Of a stretch of DNA of 39,221 nucleotides, positions 1 through 8,450 are shown piece by piece. Source of the stretch: Nitrospiraceae bacterium (lineage in GTDB: Bacteria; Nitrospirota; Nitrospiria; Nitrospirales; UBA8639); contig DOFS01000149.1 of NCBI GenBank assembly GCA_003523945.1, positions 1 through 39,221 of the forward strand, read 5' to 3'. A program made the translations under genes and the position numbers. Each line of letters opens with the position of its first letter. The first letter of the stretch is position 1. The notes below the pieces were generated by a model. It was not told the origin of the DNA, ran no database searches, and saw only the letters and a list, made by a program, of their open reading frames with translations.

Positions 1-1247
1 GACGCGGAATACACGGACGCGCCACTTTCATTGACCATCACGATGGGAATGGCCGACGGCAATTTTAGCGCGCGCAGGAAGGCTTCGGTCTCCCTCCCGG
101 CCGTCCCGTTGCCCACCGCGATCGCCTCCACCTGAAAACGCTGGCACACCTCGACAATCGTCGCTCCCGCATTGGCGGCACCGCCCGTTCCCAGATGCGG
201 AAAGATGGTCTCCGTATGGCGCAACGTGCCCTGCCGGTCCAGACAGACCATTTTACATCCGGTGCGAAATCCCGGATCGATGGCCAACACCGTCTTCTGT
301 CCGAGGGGTGGCGCCATGAGTAGTTGCTGCACATTTTGCGCAAACACTTCTATGGCCGTGTGATCGGCGCGGGATTTGGTGACCAGGCGGGCTTCGGTTT
401 CCATCGAAAGGGACAGAAGTCTGGTAAAACTGTCCTTGATGGCCAGGGTCACCTGCTCCGATGCCGGCCCTTGGCCTTTCAGAAAAAATCGATGCAAAAG
501 AGACAGTGCTTCCGGTTCGGGCACCACCACCCGAAAGGTCAGAAACCCCTCTGTTTCGCCACGCCGCATGGCCAGCACCCGATGTGAGGGCGCCTTGGCC
601 ACCGGCTCTTCCCATTCCACATAATCACGATACTTGCTGGCTTGAACATCCTTCCCCCGCACGGCCGTGGTTTTGAAAACCCCTTGTTCCAGATAGAGCG
701 CGCGCATGGAGGCGCGGGCCTGCAGATCTTCGCTGATCCATTCGGCCATAATGTCGCGCGCACCGGCCAACGCGTCCTCCACCATCTCCACGCTCTGCTC
801 CGGATTGAGAAATTTCTGTGCTTCGGCTTCGACATTTAATTGCGCATCTTGCGCCCAGAGACTCAGGGCCAGTGGCTCCAACCCCCGTTCCTTGGCGATC
901 ATGGCCCGAGTGCGGCGTTTGGGGCGATACGGGAGATACAAGTCCTCGAGTTCCGTCATCGTGGCGGCGGCGTGTATTTGCGCTTGGAGCGCGTCAGTGA
1001 GCTTGCCTTGCTCCTCAATGGACCCCAGAATGACGTCCCGCCGTTTATCCAATTCCCGGAGTTGCGCCACACGATCCCGAATGGAGGTGATGGCCACCTC
1101 ATCCAACCCGCCCGTCACTTCCTTCCGGTAGCGCGCCAGAAACGGCACCGTCGCCCCGTCATCCAGCAAACGCACGGTGGCCGTCACTTGCTTGTCCGTG
1201 ATCTTGAGTTCCTGTGCAATGGTCTTATCATGCAATTCTGAATTCAT
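1..1247 (-). CDS. tex: Tex family RNA-binding transcriptional accessory protein, 3' end outside the window
   Basis: Tex (YhgF) is a cytoplasmic nucleic-acid-binding protein that associates with transcription. The frame is open from an ATG at 1247-1245 to the window edge (415 complete codons), so the C-terminal helix-hairpin-helix and S1 domains are not in view. The N-terminus carries the family motifs LLDDGATVPFLARYRKEVTGG at about residues 27-47, then TELEDLYLPYRPKRRTR at about 95-111. A YqgF/RNase H-like segment starts near residue 320 (VLAIDPGFRTG, D324), and the visible part ends in VNESGASVYSA. The order and spacing match E. coli Tex closely. A GAGAGA stretch just upstream is a weak ribosome-binding site. 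No partner gene is visible on this side. Recognition is firm; only completeness is unknown. Confidence 0.95.
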   Translation of the reverse strand, partial: MNSELHDKTIAQELKITDKQVTATVRLLDDGATVPFLARYRKEVTGGLDEVAITSIRDRVAQLRELDKRRDVILGSIEEQGKLTDALQAQIHAAATMTELEDLYLPYRPKRRTRAMIAKERGLEPLALSLWAQDAQLNVEAEAQKFLNPEQSVEMVEDALAGARDIMAEWISEDLQARASMRALYLEQGVFKTTAVRGKDVQASKYRDYVEWEEPVAKAPSHRVLAMRRGETEGFLTFRVVVPEPEALSLLHRFFLKGQGPASEQVTLAIKDSFTRLLSLSMETEARLVTKSRADHTAIEVFAQNVQQLLMAPPLGQKTVLAIDPGFRTGCKMVCLDRQGTLRHTETIFPHLGTGGAANAGATIVEVCQRFQVEAIAVGNGTAGRETEAFLRALKLPSAIPIVMVNESGASVYSA

Positions 1248-1432
1248 AGTCTCTCTACATCCTTCATCTTATTGAGTGAATAGTGCCTTACGACCGCACG
1301 ACGAAAACCCGACGTCACTGCCAAACAGTATCCAGCCTCCCCTGAAATTGGCAACCCAGCAGGGATGCTCGTGGGGACATAGCGTGGCTTACTGCCCAAA
1401 TTTCAGAATCGGCGTTTCGTCATGAAAAAAAC

Positions 1433-1446
1433 ATGAGCGCGCTCAT
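1433..1446. promoter_or_regulatory. 14-bp perfect palindrome, operator or weak terminator
   Basis: The sequence ATGAGCGCGCTCAT is its own reverse complement. An A run (1425-1431) lies before it and TAATTTTTA after it. It sits about 190 bp upstream of tex and about 45-80 bp before the integrase-like remnant. As RNA it would give only a 5-bp stem with a CGCG loop, so it could be a weak terminator. As DNA it resembles a dimeric repressor operator. Nothing in the window says which. Confidence 0.4.
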
Positions 1447-1490
1447 TAATTTTTATCCGAAGGGAACGGGTCTTTTGGACCAATTAAGAG

Positions 1491-1793
1491 GTGATCGAGG
1501 ATGAAGGGGAAAATTTCACAAACATGCCCATGAAAATCCCTCAATGGAAAGAGGATCTAAAAGCAATTCGGACCCATCTCGTGATTCGACATTATTCACG
1601 AAACCATTCAGGCTACATAGTTTCCCGAATCTGCCGGCGAGGGCCAAAGCGAAAAGACGAGGTTAACCGTTCCCTCATATTTTTATGGTTCAAGCGCAGA
1701 TTGAAAGAATCAACCCATCAACGAACCATTCCACTGCACGGTATCAGCCATACTGCTTCGAACGACTCAGGCATTAAGCTTCGCCTGGCCTGA
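1491..1793 (+). pseudogene. Remnant of a tyrosine recombinase (integron/phage-type integrase) N-terminal domain
   Basis: An open frame of 100 codons begins at GTG 1491; an ATG at 1524 has a better upstream AAGGGGAA. Residues from about 19 read WKEDLKAIRTHLVIRHYSRNH and then SGYIVSRICRR. This resembles the SAM-like core-binding domain of integron-type integrases, whose consensus has a run like 'lreairlrHYSyrTEkaYvdWIrRf'. After codon ~65 the frame stops making sense. Moving one frame over near 1685 gives FMVQAQIERINPST, which fits the next segment of the same domain ('flthLAv...vsaSTqnqAl'). The catalytic domain (R-H-R-Y) is absent. I therefore read it as a truncated, frameshifted integrase fragment. 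The match is to a short motif, so certainty is moderate. Confidence 0.45.
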
Positions 1794-1893
1794 GCCTGGT
1801 CCTTTCTCTCCAGGTTAGGGGCAATCCCAAAAGATGGAGCGCCGCATTTAAAAGTCGCCGGCCACGCACCCTGCCAGCAATCCACGGTTTTGC

Positions 1894-2282
1894 TCAACTG
1901 ACATATCCCGCCTCAGGCCTTCTCATAAAAAAACCAGGATTGAGGGCGGGCGTCGTCTGCCAAATGACCCCAAGCCCGAACTTGTAGGTTTCCCCACCAG
2001 GAACATTCAATGTACGGTTTTTATCTTTTACTATTAAAGAGTTGCGCACCCCGCTGGAATTGAGTGCACTCCAAAATGGACAGGCCTGCGTTATTTTCAA
2101 ACAAGGTTGACGCGGCTTGTGCACAAGCGGCCCACCCTGCTCTAGCAAATCCAGTGTCCGGTGCGCTGATCTCAGAAAGAAAGAAGGCCCCCTGCCAAAG
2201 CCGATTGATGCAGGAAGAGTGTTCCCATCAGGAAAAAACTCAGGAGGTACGATGGGACTCCCGCACCAAAAAGCTGATACAT
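1894..2282 (-). pseudogene. FadL/OmpP1-family outer-membrane transporter, internally deleted and frameshifted
   Basis: The ATG at 2282-2280 has a good site (AAGGAAGAGC) and opens a signal peptide (MYQLFGAGVPSYLLSFFLMG, then TLFLHQSALAGG). A frameshift in the G run near 2190-2200 moves to a frame reading FFLSEISAPDTGFARAGWAA, then QAASTLFENNAGLSILECTQF and GAQLF. Without interruption the next frame gives KDKNRTLNVPGGETYKFGLG and VIWQTTP, ending at TGA 1894. These blocks match the N-terminus and the near-C-terminal region of the intact FadL-type protein at 21801-23090 (GGLFLTEIGTADVGLAGAGW; KDGDRTVGLPVGSTYKFGVG). Roughly 280 residues of barrel between them are missing. This is a dead paralogue with one large internal deletion and at least two frameshifts. 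It cannot form a barrel. Confidence 0.8.
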
Positions 2283-2352
2283 GCTCTTCCTTATCTGAAA
2301 GATGCCCTAATGGAAGATCTGGGCCACTTTTACCCCATGGCTTTGAAATCGC

Positions 2353-2682
2353 TTATTCAAATTGGACGTTGAGGATCTTGCGATCCGCACTCTGGCCGGA
2401 CGGTAGGATGGTACACCCGATATACACCGTTTGATTGCCTTTTACAGGTATTTGGGCGGTCGTCATGACGTTGGCTCCTGTGATTTCGGAAACGGTTGCA
2501 ATGATGGTGGCATCGGGATGTTTGTTCATAATACCCTGTTCTTGTTTCGACTGAGGACATTCACCATTCGGACGTTGGATCAGATCAACATAGGGCGTAG
2601 CATCCATGTGCTGGAGATTCCCTCCGCCACAAGAGGTCAGACCAAGGATCACACAGCAAGACCACCAGGGAATAGTTTTCAT
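2353..2682 (-). CDS. Small putative lipoprotein of unknown function
   Basis: The 109-residue product starts at ATG 2682-2680, seven bases after a GGAG site. The frame stays open further upstream, but that start has no signal peptide at its front. The N-terminus MKTIPWWSCCVILGLTSC is a short lipoprotein signal with lipobox L-T-S-C (Cys18), so the mature protein is expected to be lipid-anchored. The rest is a small polar domain with two further cysteines. I do not recognise the family. Downstream of it on the same strand is the dead FadL gene; upstream are two more envelope lipoproteins, which makes an envelope role likely but not specific. Confidence 0.7.
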   Translation of the reverse strand: MKTIPWWSCCVILGLTSCGGGNLQHMDATPYVDLIQRPNGECPQSKQEQGIMNKHPDATIIATVSEITGANVMTTAQIPVKGNQTVYIGCTILPSGQSADRKILNVQFE

Positions 2683-2750
2683 GATTGACTCCAGGAAAAT
2701 ATTGAACACCCTTATCCGGATTAGATGAGAGGAGATACGTTCCGTCTACA

Positions 2751-3446
2751 TCAGGCCTCAGGCTCTACACATTCTGTTCCACCTTTGAGCAGACAGGCCC
2801 GCCATCGTACTTTTTCGGCCCAATAGCGGAAGGATTCCTCGACATCATTCCAGGAATTCGTGAGCCCGCGCAGATTTTTCGTCCCACCCCGTCGATCCAC
2901 CGCGGCAGCCAATAAGGACTTATCCATGGAATCGGTGACTTTCATCTCGACACTGGCTGACCCGGTAAATCCGGAGACGCCTGTAGCCAATCCCTTTACC
3001 CCGGTCAGCACTCGTAATTGGGGAACAATACTCGATACCGTATCCAGAACGGGATTTGACCCTTCGGACTCCGTGATGGCTGCCTGCATATGCATGACAT
3101 CAGGACCCGGTGATTTCACCATTTCATAATCTTTTTTCAGCTCCTCGTGAAGCTTGACATAAAACAGGTCAGCCAGGCGTTGACGATCTTCGGGCTCTAC
3201 ATCATTTAATTGAGAATCCTGGCCAATCCAAATGGTGACCGGATCCAGGATTACCTTTGTGTATTTCTTCCAGTCGGCGTCCGGGTTTTTATAGATGAGA
3301 AGCGTCTCGTCCTTCTCTCCCTCTTTTAACATGGAATAATCCCCGAGGAATCCAGACTGCTCAACGCTCCTGGTCTGTTGAGTGCTCGCACAACCGAATA
3401 GACCCACAACACACATTAAAACCAGACCGATTTTTACGTGGCTCAT
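2751..3446 (-). CDS. DUF3313-family lipoprotein
   Basis: The start is ATG 3446-3444, preceded by GGAGGAATGTG, a strong ribosome-binding site. An in-frame start 84 bases further upstream lacks this. The 231-residue product begins MSHVKIGLVLMCVVGLFGC, with lipobox L-F-G-C and acylation at Cys19. Then come the DUF3313 hallmarks: GFLGDYSMLKEGEK, YKNPDADWKKYTKVILDPVT and a later RLADLFYVKLHEEL. A glycine-rich segment at about 150-185 (VKGLATGVSGFTGSASVEMK) is also usual in these proteins. The function of DUF3313 is unknown; members are periplasm-facing lipoproteins. The next gene upstream, a lipoprotein hydrolase on the same strand, is 183 bp away, so they may or may not be co-transcribed. Confidence 0.85.
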   Translation of the reverse strand: MSHVKIGLVLMCVVGLFGCASTQQTRSVEQSGFLGDYSMLKEGEKDETLLIYKNPDADWKKYTKVILDPVTIWIGQDSQLNDVEPEDRQRLADLFYVKLHEELKKDYEMVKSPGPDVMHMQAAITESEGSNPVLDTVSSIVPQLRVLTGVKGLATGVSGFTGSASVEMKVTDSMDKSLLAAAVDRRGGTKNLRGLTNSWNDVEESFRYWAEKVRWRACLLKGGTECVEPEA

Positions 3447-3519
3447 CACATTCCTCCATTGATTACAAAGTAAACGCTGTTTTAATGATTCTTCTAGCCA
3501 GGTATGGGCATCGATGCGG

Positions 3520-3525
3520 AGTATA
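3520..3525 (-). promoter_or_regulatory. Possible -10 element upstream of the DUF3313 gene
   Basis: TATACT on the minus strand lies 74 bp before the DUF3313 start inside an AT-rich stretch of the 183-bp gap. The -35 position (TGTCAA) is a poor match. It is a candidate only. Confidence 0.25.
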
Positions 3526-3629
3526 GCCAATTGAAATAAAAATTGACATGGTTCCCGCTACGGCCGGCTACAAAATCTTCATTCCCGAAACGGCGTACCA
3601 CCCCGACCGTGAGGACAAAGACCACCTCA

Positions 3630-5498
3630 TCAGTGACACACGCCTTGGGTGTTGCACAATTCCTTGACATGAAGGAGTAAAATCCGTCTGACTTCCTGAA
3701 TGGTATGCGTATTGGATTGACAAGAATGCGGGGAACGAACAATGAATTCCGATTCCATTCCCTCCAAATGGGCGCTCTGATAGGCCACCACTCCGTCGTT
3801 CCCGTCCTCTATGGGGCCATCGCCTTCCACGGCAATGATGGAGTGACCAGACACTCCTGGGGCCAATGGCGTCGGAGCCAGAGCTTTCATCAGGGGGCTG
3901 CCCGGTTCCATTGCCGACACACTTCCCAAATTCATTCCTTGTATATTCAACTTGAGGGTATCGAATTTTAATGTCATCAGATCTTTAACTCCGGACATCA
4001 ACCGACCGGGCAGCTTGACAAATTTAGCCAGTTGATGGGCACCCCAGCTTCCTGCCACGTAACTCCCATGCTGAGGTGTGGCAATAAAGATGAGACGCTT
4101 GGCGAAGGGAACCGGTTTCACAAAAAGACTTCGTTGTAATAATGCCCGGGTCTCGTCCGAAATTTTCAAGTCCTCAATACGAGTATCGCTAACGAAGTCC
4201 CAAAATTTTTGACCTGTGTCGATGGCGGTGAGTTTCGTCAGCAACCCTCCCTGACTATGCCCAATGATCACCATGGCCTGGAGAGCAGGATCCTGATACT
4301 TCTGTTGCAGTTGGTCCACGGTCTTTTGCAGGGTTTCCCGGAGCAACGCCGCAGAATACAAAACAGGATTACCGGTATCATAGGTGAAAAACCAGAACTG
4401 AAATTGATTTCGTATTGAAGGGTCGACGATTAAATCATTGGTCATGTCAGCCCACCTACCAGACCCGGAGGCAGTCCCGTGGACAAAGACGACCGGAATA
4501 CGCCCGGGTCTATACGGCTCCAGTGCGGTTAATTCTCCTGACTCACCCGCAATCGAATCCCCCATGAAAAACCCCTTCAGTTCCCGTTCCCAGACAGAGG
4601 GTTCGGCCAAACTGGCGGCCAGGGACGAGGTAAATTCAATTTCTAACGGCACAACCCTTCCCTGGATACTGACCGTCTTCTGGTCATAGGCGTTATACAG
4701 CTCCCAGTCTCCTTGAATAACTCCCTTCTTAATTTGTTCTATAAGATTGGGAAGCCGCATGAAGGCCGTGACCGGCATTTTGCCCTTGGAAATCTGCAAC
4801 CCTTCTTCCTCACCTAACGGGAATTGATCGGCCGCTAACGGGACCCCGATGCCGGGTTGCCGATAACGGTTCTGTAACCCACGGACTTCCAACTCTGCGA
4901 CGGGAATGAAATTCCCGAGTTGCCGATTTTCCCACTGGAGGCGTGTAGCAGGGAGATCCACCTGGAGGGTTCCGAAGGGAAGGGTATAGGTGCCGGAATG
5001 CAGGTTCATGACGGAACGGTCCTTTGCAATAAACCCTGAAGTCAGACTCCGATTGTAGATATCGGCCGCAATCCGCCCCCGGGGATCTAACCGGTCAGGC
5101 AGACGGCTCGAATCTTCGGGAAACAAATACACATAGGCATACAGGGCTGCGGCCAGAAGGTAGGACGGGTGATTGGCTTTTTGCGCATACCGAAACGACA
5201 ACTCAGCGAGCGCGAACGCCACGTAGGGTTTCCGCTCCTCTTCGGCGAGGAAGAAATGGTGCAACGTGTTCAGGGCCCCACGAGGATCATCAAAATATGC
5301 GTCAGTCAGGTCGGTGACATGGAGGACGTTATCGGTATAGGGACTGATTTCCCCTGAAGATATGACGTTTCTGGTTAATTGGTGACGAACGGTCTCCGGA
5401 TCGACGCGCGTCACCCCCACCGGCGTTTGACAACCGGTCAGCATCGCAATCGCGATGAATCCGAACCACCAGAACCTGTTCAGTCGTTTATGGGCCAT
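3630..5498 (-). CDS. Alpha/beta-hydrolase (lipase-like) lipoprotein
   Basis: This is a 622-residue protein with lipobox L-T-G-C at residues 20-23, so it should be lipid-anchored in the envelope. The first ~300 residues are not a recognised catalytic domain but include a helical segment at about 75-125. The hydrolase domain starts near residue 330 with PVVFVHGTASGSGRW (oxyanion-hole type HG). The nucleophile elbow G-H-S-Q-G-G follows, with Ser415 as the predicted nucleophile. Near the C-terminus EDGNDGVVAYQSAHLEG probably holds the acid and SPHSCQSN the catalytic histidine. A complete Ser-Asp-His set therefore seems present. The substrate is unknown; related PGAP1/lipase-like proteins cleave acyl esters. 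It is upstream of the DUF3313 lipoprotein on the same strand. Confidence 0.85.
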   Translation of the reverse strand: MAHKRLNRFWWFGFIAIAMLTGCQTPVGVTRVDPETVRHQLTRNVISSGEISPYTDNVLHVTDLTDAYFDDPRGALNTLHHFFLAEEERKPYVAFALAELSFRYAQKANHPSYLLAAALYAYVYLFPEDSSRLPDRLDPRGRIAADIYNRSLTSGFIAKDRSVMNLHSGTYTLPFGTLQVDLPATRLQWENRQLGNFIPVAELEVRGLQNRYRQPGIGVPLAADQFPLGEEEGLQISKGKMPVTAFMRLPNLIEQIKKGVIQGDWELYNAYDQKTVSIQGRVVPLEIEFTSSLAASLAEPSVWERELKGFFMGDSIAGESGELTALEPYRPGRIPVVFVHGTASGSGRWADMTNDLIVDPSIRNQFQFWFFTYDTGNPVLYSAALLRETLQKTVDQLQQKYQDPALQAMVIIGHSQGGLLTKLTAIDTGQKFWDFVSDTRIEDLKISDETRALLQRSLFVKPVPFAKRLIFIATPQHGSYVAGSWGAHQLAKFVKLPGRLMSGVKDLMTLKFDTLKLNIQGMNLGSVSAMEPGSPLMKALAPTPLAPGVSGHSIIAVEGDGPIEDGNDGVVAYQSAHLEGMESEFIVRSPHSCQSNTHTIQEVRRILLLHVKELCNTQGVCH

Positions 5499-5584
5499 CT
5501 TAAAGATTCTTCTGGAATAATTCGAGCAAGGCTTCCTCTCCTCCCACCTGCATCGATTTCAGAAATATCTTCATACCTGTTGGA

Positions 5585-6058
5585 CTACTCCATCAAGGGG
5601 ATATTGGCCGCCAGGTCAAACTTGATCGCCGCCCTGATTTTGTTCTCCATTTGGAGGTAGCGGGCCACTTTGTGTGCGGGAAGGACTTTGGCCAGTTTTT
5701 CGGCATACTCTCTCCGCATTTTGACCTCTGCCCCTTCCGTCTTGAGCGACTCGTTAATCAAATTTTTGGCGACGTCATCGGACACGGAACCCTTGTTGTA
5801 GGCTTCGGCATATTCATTGATCAGTCCACCCAGATGCGTGTTTAACTTTTCCAACTCATTCTGATAGCCCTGGTAGAGCGGCCAAAAATCTTTAGATTCC
5901 TTGTCGGTCAAATCCATATTGCTGGCGATGACCAGCTTCTTGTCCGCTTTGACTTTATCGATCAAAATTTGCATGTTGGTGATTTGGGCGTTCTCGGCGA
6001 AGGCTGGAGTGACGCACATGATCACTGCTGCGGCGACAAGCATCAGAAACGGCTTCAT
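5585..6058 (-). CDS. Exported Spy/CpxP-like periplasmic protein
   Basis: The start chosen is ATG 6058-6056, behind a GGGGG-containing site, because it opens directly into a signal peptide with a clear A-F-A cleavage motif (residues 1-21). The frame can be extended by 35 codons, but that part is not signal-like. The mature protein of about 136 residues is helical and rich in charged residues. It contains MDLTDKESKDFWPLYQGYQN, reminiscent of the L-T-x-x-Q helices of the Spy/CpxP/LTXXQ group, and ends YLQMENKIRAAIKFDLAANI. A periplasmic chaperone or stress-sensor role would fit the resemblance, but this is inferred from composition and one motif. It sits 86 bp upstream of the lipoprotein hydrolase. 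Confidence 0.7.
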   Translation of the reverse strand: MKPFLMLVAAAVIMCVTPAFAENAQITNMQILIDKVKADKKLVIASNMDLTDKESKDFWPLYQGYQNELEKLNTHLGGLINEYAEAYNKGSVSDDVAKNLINESLKTEGAEVKMRREYAEKLAKVLPAHKVARYLQMENKIRAAIKFDLAANIPLME

Positions 6059-6277
6059 GAGTTTACCCCCGTGGTTTTGGATGAGATGTGGAATGCTTGG
6101 AGAAAGAATGGCAATCTCTTTCATCTTCGATGAAAATGGAGTCAGCGAATCTAGCAAAGGCATTAAAAAAAGTAAACGCCACAGGGAAGGATTGTAAAAC
6201 AGGACAGAGGAGACCGTAGAAAGGCAGAGGGCACCATTGCTGCAGATCCAGAACTGCGTGGAGTACTGATTGCGGAA

Positions 6278-7285
6278 TTAGGGAGGAGGAGGAAGGGCAC
6301 GAATCTGTCTGGAAAAATCAGACGCCTGATCGGCCTGCATAGCACGTTCGTTGATGTGAGCACGCGCTTGTAACTCCTCAAATGATAGATCGGTGGCCAG
6401 CTTTCCCTGCTCATAGAGATAGGCGGGGGTAAACCCGCTCAACAAGATCTTCCAGGAAAAGGGGACATGGCCGGGATTCAATCGCGTGTGCATCCAAATG
6501 ACATTCGTGCAGTTAGCGGTGAGAGTATTGTAAAACTTCGGGCGCTCGCGCAATTCGTTGATGGTGTTCATATACCCCAGAAACACCCGTTTGGCATTAT
6601 CGATGGATCCGGCCAATGAATAGACATACACGTCTTCAGGCGGATCATTCCGATAATTGGTCCGGACCCGGATTAAGTCGCGTTCGTCGCCGACAATGTA
6701 AATCAATTCGTATTGTTTAAAAAAGCCCTTGATCGAAGAATACCCTTCCGTAGCTTCCTTCCGGGCTTCGATAGATATGGCCAGATGGTCATCACCGAAG
6801 CCGAACGTCAAAAAAATATGCGCGATCATGGGCCCCATCCAGTAGGCGGCGACCAGGTCTGCAGAATCCAGTTTATTAAGATCGTAGGTATGGTCGTAGT
6901 AGATCGGCGTAAAGTCGGTTTCGGTGCGGTAGTCAAAGTTCCGGATGTTGTGGACCGTCACCAGATCACCGTCGAGCGTGGCAAAAGGAAGCACCGCCAC
7001 TTCCTTCTGCCACTCCCGGTCATTGGATGGCTCAATCAGGCTCCACCAGACAACGCACAGGACAAACAGACCCGCATAGGAGGCTGCGGCAATCCATCGC
7101 CATCGCCTCGTGCAATAGGCACCTAAGGCAACCACTCCCCCCACGGCATAGCCTGAGGCAAGAAACGTTCGCAGATGGTCCTGTTCCGGCCCGTCAAAAT
7201 AGAGCGCCAATGTCCCCCAGACCCCTGTTCCCACCATCAGCAGGGCTCCCATAAACAGACCGAAGTATCTGGTCAGATGGCGCAT
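6278..7285 (-). CDS. DUF4105 (Lnb N-terminal periplasmic domain) membrane protein
   Basis: The product is about 335 residues from ATG 7285; a start at 7339 in the same frame is also possible. Three hydrophobic segments lie at about residues 7-30, 45-62 and 67-84. A long extracytoplasmic domain follows with the DUF4105 signature: NFDYRTETDFTPIYYDHTYD, then AHIFLTFGFGDDHLAISIEA, KGFFKQYELIYIVGDERDLI and the conserved asparagine/cysteine block YNTLTANCTNVIW near residue 265. DUF4105 proteins are thought to be membrane-bound hydrolases or amidase/protease-like proteins related to the Lnb domain, but no activity is settled. The C-terminus is short and proline-rich. It follows the DUF481 barrel gene closely on the same strand. 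Confidence 0.85.
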   Translation of the reverse strand: MRHLTRYFGLFMGALLMVGTGVWGTLALYFDGPEQDHLRTFLASGYAVGGVVALGAYCTRRWRWIAAASYAGLFVLCVVWWSLIEPSNDREWQKEVAVLPFATLDGDLVTVHNIRNFDYRTETDFTPIYYDHTYDLNKLDSADLVAAYWMGPMIAHIFLTFGFGDDHLAISIEARKEATEGYSSIKGFFKQYELIYIVGDERDLIRVRTNYRNDPPEDVYVYSLAGSIDNAKRVFLGYMNTINELRERPKFYNTLTANCTNVIWMHTRLNPGHVPFSWKILLSGFTPAYLYEQGKLATDLSFEELQARAHINERAMQADQASDFSRQIRALPPPP

Positions 7286-7358
7286 AAAAATTCCGGACCG
7301 TGTGAAGTGTGACAACTCGTGCCCACGCAGGAAACACATCTACCCGAATACATCAATC

Positions 7359-8450
7359 CTACCCCAACAACTCCAGACTCAACCCAAAAATAATCGTGGT
7401 GTCCATTGTTTTTCGGTCCTCAGCCGGCTTGGAATTATACCGCACGTTATATTCGAAACGAATGGAGAGGTCTTTGTAAACTTTGACCCTGATACCTTGA
7501 TTGGCATTGACCCGCACCGCATCGTCACGCCCGATATCTCGGGTTCCGATATGGTCATGCCACACCTTCAGGTCTCCCCCAAGAAATTCCAGGTGCCAGC
7601 GGGTTTGCCAGGAAAAAGCCGGGATGACCGTGCTCCGTTCCATGGTGAAATTTTGATAGACCACCGTCGGACCTGCGGCAAACGTGAGGACATTGGCCCG
7701 ACGATCCAGGAGATCATACCCGGCACCGATGATAGTCGTGCTGCGAAGTGAGAGGTTTTGGAATTTGTCGTGCTCCAGGAAATTTATGAGGGGGAGATAG
7801 GCCCGTTTAGAAAGGAAGTAGTCCCACCGGGTATTCAGCGCGCCATTCTGCGCGGTGAGTTGGCCTTGAGCCCTGCCGCGATTGGCCCGACCGTCCAGAA
7901 TGATGCGATGCCACCCTTTATTGATGGTCAAATCCCCGGAGGCATTGATGGTTTCCGTTTGGGTATTTCCTGCCGTAAGGCTTCCCCCGATGCCGAGACT
8001 GCCCCGATAGGACAATTCAAACAGATTAATGGTTTTGATTGTATCCAGTTGAACCGGGCCATCAGGTTCAAGACTGACCAGAATCAAGCGGTCTCCATCA
8101 CGGACGCCAATGCCATCCGGAATAATGCCTTCGTCATGAAAAGACACCCATAAGGGTTTATCGGAGGTCAGCCCTGCAACATCCTCCCAGTCGATGTTCA
8201 GCACATCGGCGTAATCGGTATCGATTTTTAAGACCGTATCTTCCATGGTGAGAATTTCCCCACTCACACGGTCCCCGTTCTTGAGAAAAATGACATCCGC
8301 AGCACTGACCGCTACGTTCCCCAAGACTGCCAGCATGACGACGACCAGACTCAACGCCAACCGTGCAAACTCATGTCGCGCATGGTTCGCGATCAGAAAG
8401 CTCAGGAGGCGTGGTCCAAGGGAACGGGATGGAAGGTGCGAGGGTGCCAT
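7359..8450 (-). CDS. DUF481 (YdiY-like) outer-membrane protein
   Basis: The 363-residue protein has a long N-terminal stretch and a hydrophobic segment at about 32-50 ending in VAVSA. The mature start is ADVIFLKNGDRVSGEIL, the typical opening of this family (a small beta domain before the barrel). After about residue 150 the pattern becomes alternating aromatic/polar strands, beginning SYRGSLGIGGSLTAGNTQTE, as in DUF481/YdiY salt-induced outer-membrane proteins. It ends with LSLELLG rather than the classic terminal phenylalanine. No clear ribosome-binding site precedes ATG 8450, and the real start may lie inside, closer to the hydrophobic core. The function is unknown; it lies 73 bp upstream of the DUF4105 gene and the pair are probably co-transcribed. 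Confidence 0.85.
   Translation of the reverse strand: MAPSHLPSRSLGPRLLSFLIANHARHEFARLALSLVVVMLAVLGNVAVSAADVIFLKNGDRVSGEILTMEDTVLKIDTDYADVLNIDWEDVAGLTSDKPLWVSFHDEGIIPDGIGVRDGDRLILVSLEPDGPVQLDTIKTINLFELSYRGSLGIGGSLTAGNTQTETINASGDLTINKGWHRIILDGRANRGRAQGQLTAQNGALNTRWDYFLSKRAYLPLINFLEHDKFQNLSLRSTTIIGAGYDLLDRRANVLTFAAGPTVVYQNFTMERSTVIPAFSWQTRWHLEFLGGDLKVWHDHIGTRDIGRDDAVRVNANQGIRVKVYKDLSIRFEYNVRYNSKPAEDRKTMDTTIIFGLSLELLG

Noticed and set aside
3494..3742. 82-codon minus-strand frame in the gap after the lipoprotein hydrolase
   Set aside because: It overlaps the end of the hydrolase gene in another frame, has no ribosome-binding site and no family-like sequence.
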